From: Lytechinus variegatus
Lineage: Eukaryota; Echinodermata; Echinoidea; Temnopleuroida; Toxopneustidae
Length of the DNA: 64,000 bases
Assembly (NCBI RefSeq): GCF_018143015.1
Contig: NC_054743.1
Coordinates: 31,583,934 to 31,647,933 of the forward strand
Reading direction: 5' to 3'
This document shows positions 1 to 12,103 of this stretch, piece after piece. Every line of letters begins with the position of its first letter. The first letter of the stretch is position 1. The notes beneath the pieces are model-generated. The model was given only the letters and a program-made list of their open reading frames with translations, was not told the DNA's origin and did not search any database. Position numbers and translations under genes: made by a program.

Positions 1-219
1 ATTTTCAATTTTCTGAGAAAATGACATTTCATTGATTTTTTACCATTCGCTATGTAGGAATGCTGCTCGCATATGACGTCACAAATCAAATAATTGAAAT
101 TCTAATTACTTTTTAATTATTTTGTGAATTTTTCTGAAACCTTCGGCAATATTTTTTATTATTTTTTCTGCTATTTTTACAATAAACTTTTTGTCAAGGT
201 GAACTTCCCCTTTAAGTTA
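1..219. mobile_element. Truncated MITE-like repeat, right end only
   Basis: The segment ends with an inverted-repeat tip (GAACTTCCCCTTTAAG) resembling the TTAAAGG tips of the elements at 12478-13068 and 45999-46577. The window starts inside the repeat, so the left end is not visible. It lies in the intron upstream of the exon at 724. No coding capacity is seen. Confidence 0.4.
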
Positions 220-723
220 AACCTGACTTCAGAATACGGGCCATTGGTCTTATGCTCACTCATGGGGCGTTGCAAGAATTTTGAAATCAATTGCAAGACT
301 TTTTTCGGTCCCTTAATCAATCATAAGTTTTGACATAAACTGCAAATTTGCAATTGATTTCTCATCTGCTTCTGGAAACAAGCAGTGTGATCTGATTTGC
401 AATAGTTAAAATTGATCTATTAATTGTAAAATTGAAACAGAATATTTGTAATTGATTGCAAATATTTTCTTGCAACACTTCCCTAATCTATTTCTAATGT
501 ATTCTTTTGCCCAGTTGGCCTTATTTCAACTTCATCTCCTTATTTTTTATTTTGTTTATCTTTGTTTATTCAATATGAAATGTGTATCATGAACAGTTCA
601 TTTAACCATGTAGTTTAAGTGGTATTACACCAAGTTGGTATTGGTCAAAATGTCTACAGCCTTTTTGCCAATTTTACTTCCATATTTTCAAAATTGTGAA
701 TATTTCTTTCTCTCATCTTTCAG

Positions 724-831
724 CTTGCCGATGCACCAGGATACAAGGGAGCCCTCCCATCAAAAGTGTCAGAATCACAAGCAAAGGATAAAGCTTTAGA
801 AGAACAACTTGCCAGATTAATGAGGGAATAA
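724..831 (+). CDS. Terminal coding exon of an upstream gene, possibly an ESCRT-III (CHMP) protein
   Basis: A pyrimidine-rich stretch (TTTCTTTCTCTCATCTTTCAG) ends in an AG acceptor at 722-723. The following 108 bases read open in phase 0 for 35 codons and end at TAA (829-831). The other two frames close early. The peptide starts LADAPGYKGALPSKV and ends ALEEQLARLMRE. That ending matches, position by position in spacing and charge, the MIM1 tail of CHMP2A-type proteins (LxxxLxxL with a basic/acidic end), which binds MIT domains such as that of VPS4. The rest of the protein is upstream of the window, so the family call rests on about 12 residues and is weak. That this is a real terminal exon is better supported: acceptor, stop and polyadenylation signal fall in the right order within 140 bases. 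The exon length is short but normal for a last coding exon. Confidence 0.5.
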   Translation, partial: LADAPGYKGALPSKVSESQAKDKALEEQLARLMRE

Positions 832-853
832 CTCTAATTTCTTTTCTGCTAGT

Positions 854-859
854 AATAAA
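854..859 (+). terminator. Polyadenylation signal AATAAA
   Basis: A canonical AATAAA lies 22 bases after the TAA at 829-831, followed by T-rich sequence. This implies a very short 3' UTR with cleavage near 875-885. It supports the exon at 724-831 being the end of a transcript. Confidence 0.5.
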
Positions 860-879
860 TGTATATTTATGTCAATTTT

Positions 880-2414
880 TATACATGTTTTTATTTTTAT
901 CAGTCATTGACTCTTCATTTGAAATGGTAATGAGAATTCATCTATGACATCATGGGGATGTTTCATGAAGTGTCTTTTCACTGATTTTCATTGACAAATT
1001 ATGTCTCAGCCAGTCAGGTATAAGGATTTCAGTAGCTTATAACAGCTGTCACTGAAAACCTGTGATGGATTGCTTCATGAAATATTCCCTTGTGATATGT
1101 TATTTATGTTAGTATGGTTGTTCACCATACATTGCTTTCTGTATTTATAGTATAGTGCATTATACAAGGACTTAAATTATAAAAGCAAACGGTTTTGTGA
1201 GGAATGTATTTTCAGAGTTTTAGGAATTACTGCAGTCCAAACATTGAAGCTCTCAGGTCATAGGATGTAATCTTCTTATCTAACTTTCATCATGTGTTAA
1301 GAATAAATGTTACAGAGGTTTTTCTTTGCAGTAAAATAGGTATGAGTGGTAATTTGATCATTATAATAACCTTCCTATGCAAGGGAGTGTGTTTTGTTTT
1401 CCATGAAAATTGAATATACATTATCATTTAAGTATATACTTAAGGAAACTATCCATAAATGCCACTTATCTTTCGGTGCAGGTCAAATCAATTGATTTCC
1501 ATATTCCAAGCATTATGATAATTACCCCTCTTAAATTCCAGGCCCGGGTTCGCTCATCAATATACAAAATGACCCACTCTCTGCCATTTTTGGCAGTGTA
1601 ATTTTTCATTTCTCATTGACACCGGTCTACTTTTAGCACAAAAGGTTACATGGGAGCAAAGAGCATTTTTCTCATTATAAAATATATTATACATATATAC
1701 CTGGCTTTGAGTAAGTATAGCGGGAATTATTATTCCGAGGTTGGACTGCCATTCCTATTTTTCCCCAAAGCCCTGAGGGAAAAATAGTAATTTTGCCAGT
1801 TCAACCGAGGATGAATTATTCCATCTATACTTTGAAATAATGGCCTAGTATGTTTGTTTTATGGCCTACATTTGATTAGTTAGTACAATAGATCATGCAT
1901 GATAATCCAGTTACTGTACTCTTAGTTCATCCTTTTCTAATCTGAACCAATATATAGATACCGCGCTTCGCTGACTTTACCTTTTTTTTTTTGGAAGCCA
2001 TTTTCTCAGCGGAACGCGGATTTGCATCTCTCTGATGACCGTTGTGCATGATCCATCTCAATGATCTGTGACATCAATGAGTGCACTATTTCATCATTGA
2101 CGTCACGGAATAGTAAATTTTCTTCAGTTGGCGTTTCATTTTCAAAATCATTGCAAAATAATAAGAATATGTTTGGTCACATGATGCTATTTAAACCAAT
2201 CAGCATACAGGATTTAATTTATGTAGGATATGATAAAATAAAATTTCACAAACTGTCATCTGTACAAAAAGCTTATTCAGCTTGAACAGAATTTGAAAAA
2301 TAACTGCATTCCATCTTGCGTAAGTTGAGATTCACTTACCTGTAGTCAGCCTGAATTATGGAGAGCTACAGGTGTTGTAATCCATCAGCAGGTGGCATTT
2401 GAACTATGTTATTA
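880..2414. other. Intergenic stretch with one foldback
   Basis: No ORF, splice pattern or family match is convincing here. The only structured item is an imperfect inverted repeat at about 1706-1836. A sequence starting TTGAGTAAGTATAGCGGGAA returns as its complement near 1815-1836, around a second pair of arms (CTATTTTTCCC with GGGAAAAATAG). This is probably a small decayed foldback element. Confidence 0.4.
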
Positions 2415-2886
2415 GGTGGTTTCAAACCGCCTCAATCACAAGAATCCCCGTTAAATTACGAGGACTTTTTAGGCTAAAAAATACCCATTAATTATTCCTG
2501 CATTCACACTGCCCCGAAACATACCTTTCAGGATAAATTCCTGAAGTTACGAGCATGCGTAGTATGGTCTGATAAGCAGGCAAGGCGCGAGATTCAAAAT
2601 CACTAGCCCAGCAGCCACACACGGCGCCCGCGCCCAACGGCACGCTTGGCTAAAAGTTCCAGTAAATTGCTTTCACATTGCCAAAATACCTGCGACCTTG
2701 GAAAATCCCCGCGAAAGTTCTCGTAATTTCGCCAAGTACCTACTATTTAGCGGGTATTTTCTTTCGGGGAAATTATGCATAGTTTGCTTTCACATTACCA
2801 AAATACCTGGTATTTTCTGATCGGGGTAAATTTCCCGATCAGAGAATACCTGGAACTGACGAACTTTGAGGCGGTCTGAAACCACC
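2415..2886 (+). mobile_element. MITE family M1, copy 1 of 4 (palindrome-tipped)
   Basis: The left tip GGTGGTTTCAAACCGCCTC and the right tip GAGGCGGTCTGAAACCACC are inverted repeats, and each tip is nearly palindromic by itself. The element is about 472 bp. It is flanked by TA on both sides, which would fit a TA target duplication. A second hairpin near the right end pairs CCTGGTATTTTCTGATCGGG with its complement around an 8-nt loop. Related copies lie at 19794, 28216 and 37405. No transposase is encoded, so it is nonautonomous. Confidence 0.85.
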
Positions 2887-3628
2887 TATTGTGAATAACA
2901 AGGGGTTGATACCACAGTCACACAGGCCAAACTGACTCCAGGAGATTCAAATTTTATCACATTATTTACAATGACATATGTTTGGTTAGCTTGGAGGCAG
3001 TTTTGTTGTTGTGACTGAAGCTTGATTTGGCATACACACACAATCAGTATTATTTAAAGAGTCCTCTGATTTTACACGTGCATTTCAGATGATTGTGATG
3101 TTGCAATTAATTTGAGATAGTAGGATCAATCTAAAACCTTTGTGAAACAGGGGCCCAGGTTTCAATTTCTTGTAACTTTCTGTCCTTTTATTTATTGAAT
3201 GATTGCATATGTTCTTTTTTGTATCATTTTGTGTCATGAATGCTCTAATTTCATCACAAGTCAACATCAAATAATGGCATTTCTGATGGGTGTTTTTTTA
3301 AAGGAATGTGAGCACTTGGTCTATGATTGATCCTGGTGAGCTGAAGGACTTTTCTCTTTTGCTAATCTTGACATCTTGCTGTTGCTTTTCAAACAAGCTT
3401 TTAAAATATTTCAGATGCCTTTTGGATCTTCGTGAGGAAGAGCTGCAAAGCTCTTTTATGAATCCTGTATTGTCGAGTCATGTTATTTTTAGTGTTACAA
3501 ACTAGTGTAGTTGTAAATCTATATATTTGAGAGTATTTTGTATCTATAAAATGTAAATAAGTGCTATTATAAATGATGTTTATCTTGCACTTGTATCCAT
3601 TCCTAGTTTTGGCACTGTTTTAAAGACA
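2887..3628. other. Intergenic stretch, nothing recognised
   Basis: Only short unsupported ORFs (about 60-65 codons) occur. No repeat pair was found. Confidence 0.4.
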
Positions 3629-4120
3629 TGGTGATGATGAGAATAATGGTCAAGGTAGTGGTGGTGATGATGAACAGAAGTCAGATGGTGTTTATTTGTG
3701 AGGATGATGATGATGATTGATGGTGGTGGCGGTGGTGGTGATGATGATGATGGTTGATGGTGGTGGTGATGGTAGTGATAATGATGATGATGATTATTGA
3801 TGGTGGTGGTGGTGGTGATGATGATTGATGATGGTGGTGGTGGTGGTGGTGGTGATGATGATTGATGGTGGTGGTGATGGTGATGATGATTGATGGTGGT
3901 TGTGGTGATGATGGTGGTGGTGGTGATGATGATGATGATGATGGTAGTGGTGGTGGTGGTGGTGGTGATGATGGTGATGATGATTATGATGATGATGATT
4001 GGTGGTGGTGATGATGATGATGATGATGGATCAATATAAACACCCTATATTATTATTATTATTGATAGTGGTGGTGTGATGATGATGACGATGATGATGA
4101 CTGATGTTGTTGATGTAAGG
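3629..4120 (+). repeat. GAT/GGT trinucleotide microsatellite
   Basis: Nearly 500 bp of interspersed GAT and GGT triplets form alternating (GAT)n and (GGT)n blocks, with occasional ATT. Blocks such as GATGATGATTGATGGTGGTG recur with variation, which looks like a higher-order pattern. A short ATT run occurs near 4050. Confidence 0.95.
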
Positions 4121-4390
4121 ATGATAAGTGGTATTAACAGGGAAGCCCCCAGGAAGGGCATACACAAGTTACAACAGTTCGATCGAATCTTTGACGCAAC
4201 TGTATATAGCGCCCCCTTGCGGTGTATCTACAATATTTAACGATAATTGCCAGTGCCCAATTGATAATTCATCGTGTTAATAACCATGGACCTATCAGCT
4301 TAAAACAGTACACTATTACAGTCAATCAAAGGCAGAAGTTACCCTTGGAATTGGTATTGGGGCTTCCAATTAAAAGAAAATGACCATCAA

Positions 4391-4558
4391 GTATCTTGCC
4401 TAACATTAGTTCTATGGGGAGAGATCATTTATTTTTGTCATGCGGCCCCTAAACGTTGGAATATAAGTATGATCCCTTCTTCCATTAAGGGGACATCTAC
4501 ATGCTCTGCATTCAAAAGTCGGCTCAAAACTCTATTGTTTAAGCGGTTTTATGATTGA
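4391..4558 (+). pseudogene. Dead LINE: C-terminus of reverse-transcriptase ORF
   Basis: In the frame ending at TGA (4556-4558) the translation contains HAAPKRWN, then IPSSIKGTSTCSAFKSRLKT, then LLFKRFYD. This is the well-known tail of ORF2 in CR1/L2/Jockey-type non-LTR retrotransposons (pattern AAPxLWNSLP...FKSRLKTxLF). No upstream RT or endonuclease domain is present, so the copy is 5'-truncated, as is usual for LINEs. The residue normally L in AAPKLWN is R here and the region before HAAPK has drifted. It is a relic and codes for nothing functional. The open frame runs some way further upstream without recognisable similarity. Confidence 0.75.
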
Positions 4559-4672
4559 GGCAGTCTCCATAATAGCTTTGATCCTCTCTCTTCTTTGTCT
4601 ATTTTCCTATAAAAAGAGACGCCCATGGGTAGTGATGTGCGCTATATAAGCAACGTCGTATTATTTCGACTT
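4559..4672 (+). mobile_element. LINE 3' UTR and tail
   Basis: This continues the LINE relic at 4391-4558. It contains GCGCTATATAAGCA (4639-4652) and ends in TATTATT. The same 14-nt block followed by a TATTATT repeat tail is found at the 3' end of the SINE at 43448-43760. Confidence 0.6.
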
Positions 4673-4700
4673 TTAGGGGCAAGAGACAGGGCCAACCACC

Positions 4701-4730
4701 CCCCCTCTCTCTCTCTCTCTCTCTCTTCTA
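4701..4730 (+). repeat. C-run and CT dinucleotide repeat
   Basis: A short C tract is followed by about twelve CT units. Confidence 0.9.
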
Positions 4731-5408
4731 CTATCAAGGCTGTACAGGTCTATTTGATTCGAGTTTATCATCGACACCCCTGGTAAATGGATTTTATGTC
4801 ACTGACGATACAGGTTTCATCAGGTCAGAAAGGTGCTTGACTAATTAATGGACTCTTAATCTGTAAATTAGAAAACAAAGTAACGTTTAAGCATGGACGC
4901 TGAAGCTCTGGCGCCATGCGCATTAGACATTTAATTAATAGTAAATTGACAGCCTGACATTTTAGTCTACAGACTGCATGTTAATAGATTGTAGGAGTCA
5001 TGTAATGTTTAAGTACTGCAAGCGTGTAATAGCATAACAGTGCAGTCAAAAACGAGGATGACACCTTGTCAAGGACAGAAATCTCTCCCCAAAGGTAGGG
5101 GGACCAGGGGCTGACAAATTTGACAAGCGAAAAAAAGGGGGATTATCAGCCCAAATGTAAGGTCATTTTAACCAAAATATATTTGAAAAGCACAAAAAAC
5201 TTTTTCTTTATCGTTAAACTTTTGCAACCCCCATCTAATGTGGCCGAAACAAGAGGGTCTGTAGTTGCATAGTCCATCTTGTGGTCCGTATTAAAGGTGA
5301 TGTCAATTCCAATTCCAAGTCCATGTTTAGGTTCTGAATCATATATCATTTCCAACAGAAAAGGTCACATTCAATAGCACAACTGAAAGTTAACGTATAA
5401 TCGATAAT
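4731..5408. other. Intergenic stretch, nothing recognised
   Basis: No supported gene, RNA or repeat pair. A minus-strand 69-codon ORF at 5146-5355 has no family resemblance. Confidence 0.4.
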
Positions 5409-5424
5409 AACAATGACGATGATA

Positions 5425-5457
<33 letters not shown>

Positions 5458-5625
5458 GTGATGATGGCGATGATGATGATGATGATGATGATAATGGTGA
5501 TGATGATGATAATGATGATGATGATGGTGGTGGTGGTGGTGGTAATGATGATGACTATGGTGATGAAATGATGGTGATGACTGTGATTATGATTATGATG
5601 ATGCGGAGGCGGAGGAGGAAGATAA
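5409..5625 (+). repeat. Second GAT-type microsatellite
   Basis: Mostly (GAT)n with GGT and AAT interruptions, then a short GGAGGC segment. It has the same composition as the array at 3629-4120. Confidence 0.95.
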
Positions 5626-8600
5626 TGATATACAAACCCCTAACCTTTAAATCGCAACCACAAATACAAATGCCCAAACGCAAAGTTCCCCCTAACCCCT
5701 TTCCTTTGAAAACATAACACTGGCTTGCTGCACTATTGATTGTAAGTTGGGCTATAACCAAACTTTATTGAATAAATTCATTAGTATTGCCATATAACAT
5801 ATAATTTGGATGCTGAATGCACACATACCCCCACACACCCTCACAACATATTGGCCTACATCTCTCGTAATAGACCCCTTTCTTAAGAAAAAAATGGATT
5901 GGTCAAAATAACAAAATGTGTCGGTGACTATATACCCCACAAACAAATATATGCCATAGTCAACTATTAATTTTTATTGATTAGAATGTATAAAAAAATC
6001 TTTAAGATTATTGACTATTATTTTTACGGTCAGACACAATCATATTCAACAAAAAAAGTATTACTTTGACCAATCCATTGTATAAATTTGTGTATATATT
6101 CCCCGTTTTTGATAACTTTTTTAAAATGTAAAATGAACGGTGAAGTAATACCCCCAAACACCACCCCAAAAATAAAAACAAATAATAGAAAGAAGATGGG
6201 GGAAATAAGAGATAAGAGAACTCTAAAAGGAGAGAATAAATGATCAGATAATACTTGGTAGGATTTATGTATTATAAAGGCGATTATTGAGTGCGTGTAT
6301 ATAAGGAGACAATAAAACGCGAAAAGCGATTAAAGGTACATCATCCCATTGTCAATATACAGATGTAGTTTTCTTTTGATAACATTCGGACATAAGTAAT
6401 TTAATGGGCACACGTCCAACTTATTGAACCAATTTACTGCAATGTATTTTAAAGACAAGGTAATTGTCCCCTTGAACTGGAGATGAAAAAGTGCCATCAA
6501 CCTATGTCATCGATTTCTGACCGTGTAATCTCCTGAGTTTATCAATGTTTTCCCAACCTGGACATCGATTTTCCCACCAAGGAGTTGCGAGCTTCTAGTT
6601 TTGGTATCTCTATTTTGCTTTAAATTTGCATCAATAATAGACCCCTCCCCATTGGCTTACAGTTGAGTGAGAGACTTTGGGGGCCATGGACCCGAAAAGA
6701 AAGAAAAATAAAGGGAAATGGTGAGCTATGATCAATGTTTTCTGAAGTTTATGTCAAAATCTATCACAATCACGGGCCGAAATCCTAAGAGAGGCAGGGG
6801 GGCGTGTTCCCCCTATACTCAAAATAGTAGGGGGGACACAGTATCAAAATTTCCCCCTACTATTTGTTGTCTTTTATGATGGTAAGTAATACATCATCCA
6901 AAATCGAAATAAAACATGTATTTTAGGACGAGATGATCTTTTTTTTGGCTTGTCCAGCCCTCTGTCCCCCTACCTTTTGCGAAAGGTTTCTCCTCCCCTG
7001 ATCACAATATTAGTTTGTTTATTTTTAATTAAACATATAATTTGTATTGCTATTTATGAGTTTTTTTCCTCATGCACACCTAATAAAACATACTTCACAA
7101 ACAACAACATACACAAACACACGTCCCAGAATCTTTTTTTATCAATACAGTTTTACTCGTGTAATTTTCATTTTGAAGTGTTAATTTGCAAAAAAAAAAT
7201 AAAAAATAAATACGTTTGCACCATTTTCTTTCCGGTCAACATCCTGCAGATAATGTTCCGTTCAGTCGTCAATATGAAGTCCTCCATGTGTTCGCTGTAT
7301 GCTAAAGTTGAATGAAGTGTAAACGTATTCTGATAAAATTTAACATTCATTATCTTCAAATACATGTAAATTAAATTATTTTCGGTATCTTTTTCCCTAG
7401 CTTCCAATGTGGGTTAGTGATCAATGTTATTGAACAAATAAAAACCACCCTCTTGCCAGGGATCCCCTAATAAGCTTTAAGTGGCTTCTTTCGATCGATA
7501 AAAAACTGGTTGCTTTAGTGGCCAGCAGGTCGCTATTACCATGTTTCTTTTGTTCCTTTTCTTGTCACCTATTGTTGGAGGGTTTTAGTAACCCGCAAGG
7601 GAGCTGGTAGTTACCCATTGTTACCCCCTGATAAAGACCACAAATCCCTTATCCATCTTATCGATTTTATTTCCAGTTTGCGCGATCTTCTTCCCCGTCC
7701 TCCCAGGTCCCTGACCGACAAAGGTGATTGCAGTTCCGAGGTATTTTTGAAAATTATTTTTGGGGCCCTTGGGTATCCATTGCCTTCAGTCATGAGTCAT
7801 CTTGATGTTTTCACTCGACAAGAGAAAAAAAAATGCTTTTCGTTGTACTCATTTGCGTCATTTTACCAAAATCGGCACATTGTCTGTTAGGTGTCCCCAC
7901 CCAAGAAATTTCCTTTAGAATGCAGAGCTCGTGTATAGTAGTAACACGTTTGTATTATAAATATATTTAGGTATCAAATCAATTTAAAGTTGTTTTGGAA
8001 CAAATGCATTGAAAACGCTTTGAACGATTGGTAAAAGTAACCAATGTGTTGTATGTGGCCTATCGACAAAACAATTCATAACCTTATCTGTTACTTTAAA
8101 AAACAGAATTTTGGTTGAGTATTATATCGGCATGGCAAATACATGACATTTATCCGCAGAAGGTATCTCAGTGTGAGGGGGGGGGGGGGTGTTGTTTGTG
8201 TGCATGTGTGTTATTCATAAAGTTGGCAACCATGCAGAAGTCAAGTCTTCTCAAAGATGCACAATCATTGCATGGTAGAATCTATATAGGTCAAAGATCT
8301 CGAGACTTCCCGGTTCCAACACTATTCAATTATAGATGTACGGTAGATTGGTGGGACAGCTGACGGTCTTACAATATTCATTAAAAATCCGGCAAATGTT
8401 ACACCCCCCTCCTCCCTCCGAAAAACTACGTATTCAGGTCACACATTTTGAGTCAGAGTTCACTTCAAGTTGATAGACTTGGGGTTAGATAGATACCTGC
8501 AGTTTTGAAGACGTTGTTTTCAATTCATTAGAACTTGCTACCATGGTCGCTGGAGGTTTCATGTTTTGGTTTTGAAAATTAATTAAAAACATGATGAGAT

Positions 8601-9120
8601 CTTTAAGGATACTAAAAATCCTGACATGTAAAACAACATCAAATATTAAGAAAAATGCTAAAGGAAAAAAAAGTAACATCATAAGATTTTTTTGGGAAGA
8701 AATACAGAGAAAAACTAAAGAACAATGAAGGAGAAATCCTTTACAATGCGCAACTCCCTCACCGACCCCCCCCCCCCTTTATAAAAAAAAAAAAACCCAG
8801 CAACATCCGTAATGAGCAGGTGCGTTCTTTCTCCACCCACTCAACTTATTTCTTGAGAATATAACGGATTAATAAGGGGAACGGCAGTAAATAGTTCCGT
8901 TATGTAACAAAACGGATATCGCGAACGATTATAACGGTAAACGGCGCATAATCCGATGTCGCATGCCTCTTGAGACCGATACAAATATTTGAAAGAGTTG
9001 CAACATGTCCGTATCAATTTCTGGAACCAAATGGTATTGTAATTATTTCTATTGAAGACAAGCAGGTGTCCATGTAATTAAAAAAAATGCATTGCATAAT
9101 AATTATTGTTAAAAATAAAT
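5626..9120. other. Intergenic stretch with little structure
   Basis: No convincing gene. A 19-nt inverted repeat (AATGGATTGGTCAAARTAA) occurs at about 5893 and 6063. G- or C-homopolymers occur near 8168 and 8767. The longest ORF (6950-7315, 121 codons) is AT-driven and unlike any family I know. Confidence 0.4.
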
Positions 9121-9121
9121 T

Positions 9122-9167
9122 AACAATAAATGACGACTCGTTAAAAAACGAGTCGTCATTTATTGTT
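9122..9167. repeat. Perfect 21-bp hairpin
   Basis: The left arm AACAATAAATGACGACTCGT(T) at 9122-9142 is exactly complementary to 9147-9167, with an AAAA loop at 9143-9146. There is no T-run or partner gene to suggest a regulatory role. It may be the core of a tiny palindromic element. Confidence 0.8.
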
Positions 9168-9580
9168 GTATGCCCATGCATGGTTTGCCATACGGCAGTG
9201 GAATAGTAAATTGATTTGGGTATCATTAAAATTATGTCAAAAGCATTCTAACTTTCCCCTCAGAATGTTCGTTGCTGCACATAATTATGCTTCACTTAAA
9301 ATATCGATTTATCAAAGTCGAAATTCGGTTGTTGAACTCGCTTAAATAACTGCAGGTCGCGAATTAACATTGACAGGAATGAAGGTCTGTATTGATAATT
9401 TGAAATGTTATCAAGACATAACTCTTAAAATAACCGATGTGTTAGTTGGGAAATGAGTTTGATCAAATATGATCATAGGTTCTAGCAAATAATATGTTAA
9501 ATATTCATTGAGAATCATTAGTCAAAGAATTTCAGGAAATCTGTTTTGAAGTGCACGCCATGTTAAATAGGCAACAGTTC

Positions 9581-10130
9581 AAGGACAAGTCCACCCCAAC
9601 AAACAGCTCTTTTGAACAAAAAAGAGAAAAATCCAATATTTATTTCGTCTTGATACATGTATGATATGTGTGATTATGAATATATTAAAAAAGAAAAAAA
9701 AAAAAGCATAACAATGAAAATTTCATCAAAATCGGATACAAAATAAGAAAGTTATGCCATTTTAAACTATCGCTTATTCATAAAACAGTAAAATGAGGAG
9801 ACTGATGATGTCATCCACTCACTATTTCGTTTGTATTTTATTATATGAAATATTCTAATTTTCTCGTCATTGTCAAGTAAAACGACGATTAATTCCTCCC
9901 TGAACATGTGGAATTAGCATTGTTTATATGGTTCAGTCAAGTTGGTCCTTATTGTGAAATCAATAAAAAAGTGTATATGTTAAAAAAAGATAGTGAGTGA
10001 GGGACATCATCGAAACGAAACTTTAAAATGTCATAATTTTCTTATTTTACATCTGATTTTAATGAAATTTCCAGCGTTATGCTTGTTCGATTTTTCTCTG
10101 TTTATTCAAATCAACATTTTTCTGGGGAAA
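9581..10130 (+). mobile_element. MITE family M2, copy missing its right tip
   Basis: It starts AAGGACAAGTCCACCCCAAC like the copy at 12478, and its interior aligns with that copy in order. Shared blocks include CATCAAAATCGGAT, AAGAAAGTTATG and AGTGAGTGAG. Near 10120 the sequence diverges (ATTTTTCTGGGGAAAG) where the intact copy has its terminal GGTGGACTTG. No coding capacity. Confidence 0.75.
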
Positions 10131-11888
10131 GTACACATTTTTCGGGGGGGGGGGGGCTCAAGCCAGGGTCATCACACTAGTCCTAGTGGTAATAAGTTCA
10201 TAAACTGAATGAATGGATTGTTCTGTGGGTTAATAATTAATATAGACGGATAGCTAAAATATATTTTCACACGGTAAAAACCCAAAGAGATAAAAATGGG
10301 GGCAGTGTAACAAAGAAAATAAAAGGCATACACTGCTAAATACCAATCCGTACTTCCTAATAAAGTCGATAAATTCATGGGTATAACAACATATTTTATT
10401 ATTAGTTAAGTTACACAAACTTGTTTGAATTTTTATACAACATTATTTACCACAAATATGAACATTACATTACAGTTGTTTAATAGTCTACATAACCATG
10501 CCTAAAAAATTGAAGATTATTGAAAATTAGACTTTGTTTAAGATTCTAATGTCTTGTTTAAACTGTTAAACAGCTATATGTAGGTTAATACAGTCTACAT
10601 AGAGTTGTATAAAGAATACAGCGTTTATATACACTGTAGGGTTAAGTTTGCATATTGAACAATACAAACGTGAGTACTCTGATTGCACCCCATAGCAGGG
10701 GCTTAAAAAGGATATGCAATTTTATTGAAAAACAACCCTCTATATTTGGTAACACAGAACAGAGAATAACTTGTCTTCGCAGTGGGGGAATTTAAGTAGG
10801 CCCTATTTATCAGCAAGCTTACAATCAAAGTATAACCACAATAAAAGGAGAATGACAGGTGGAATTGGTTAATCTTCTTCTTATTCTACCATTACAAATC
10901 TCTTCTGGCGCTTTCCAACAATAGGAACAGGATTGGCCACCAGAGCCGATTGGGGTTTCAAAATAAAATGGTCACTGTCACACCGCTTTAATCAAAATCA
11001 TATTGATCAAAGGAGGGTGAAAAATGAAAAATTCAAATTAGTTTAAATTCTAATCTATTTGTTTTATTTTTGGTAAAATCCTTCGACTTATTACTTTTCC
11101 TTCTTTTTTGATATTTCCATAATCTTCTATCACTGAAATATTAAACTGGAAACAAGACCATTTCGATGTTTATAGAACCTCAGATGCATGAAGAAGTTTT
11201 GATAATAACGGACGAAAAAGCAAAAAACGGTCGGAAATTTGTGACCTCGTCTGATCGATAAAAGTCATCAAAGAAGAAATGTTGGGAAATGCTTCTTTAC
11301 TATCAGTTTCAGTTCAAATTTTTTTCTTCCTTTTTTCCTCATTTTCAACAAAACTGTACAAACTCCATAAGAATGCTTTGAGGATAAACAACAAATTGAA
11401 GCAAGAAACTATTTTTCATTCGAAAGAATAGTATAGAAGTCTGAGGTTACGTTCTCAATAACTTTGCTGGCAATTGTGTCCATTCTATTATTGGTCTATA
11501 AGGTCCTTGGGTGAGATCAGTGTAACCAAAGTATCATATAATTGTTATTTATCCCAGGAGACCACGACAATGATTTTTTTTTGCGACTTCCTTCAGTCGC
11601 ATAGGCCTAGTGGATTAAAACCTCCTTTACGGAAGTTTATAGATCATATACCGGCTTTGCTGCTATAATAATATCAACATATTTATTTATTACTCATAAA
11701 TATTCTTGCAAGGTTATAGGACTATCCGAACATGAATAAAGAGACACAATACAGAGGATTAGGGGGAACTAAGGCAACATTTTAGTAAACGGAGGTTCGA
11801 TTTGTTAAGGTTGATGTAACATAATTATTATTTTTCACCTTTACTGAGTTATTCGTTGCTCATTATTGCCTCTTTGTTCTAGCCTTCA
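10131..11888. other. Intergenic stretch, nothing recognised
   Basis: A G13-14 run lies near 10145. Otherwise the sequence is AT-rich without supported genes or element ends. Confidence 0.4.
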
Positions 11889-11889
11889 C

Positions 11890-12103
11890 TGAAAAAAAAT
11901 GGGTAAATTGTAACCAGCACAATTGTGTGTCCAACCAGTTATTGGGGCAGTATTTTACCCAATGCGGAAGGCATATTGTCCAGTAAGGTTAACAAATAAG
12001 CCGCAATTACTTTATAGAATGGGCAAAATTTTCATCACACTTGATAAATAAAAATGCCCCAAAGAAATGCCCATTGTTAGTTGGACACATAATTACCCTC
12101 ATG
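11890..12103. mobile_element. Probable small foldback element
   Basis: The left part (GGGTAAATTG ... GTGTGTCCAACCAGTTATTG) is complementary, with gaps, to the right part (CCCATTGTTAGTTGGACACA ... TAATTACCC). It is decayed, and the ends are approximate. Confidence 0.45.

Noticed and set aside
2085..2106. TGACGTCA CRE-like site
   Set aside because: A single 8-mer far from any gene start; similar sites occur by chance and inside repeats.
6950..7315. 121-codon ORF with hydrophobic start
   Set aside because: It lies in low-complexity AT-rich DNA, has no family resemblance and overlaps T-runs.
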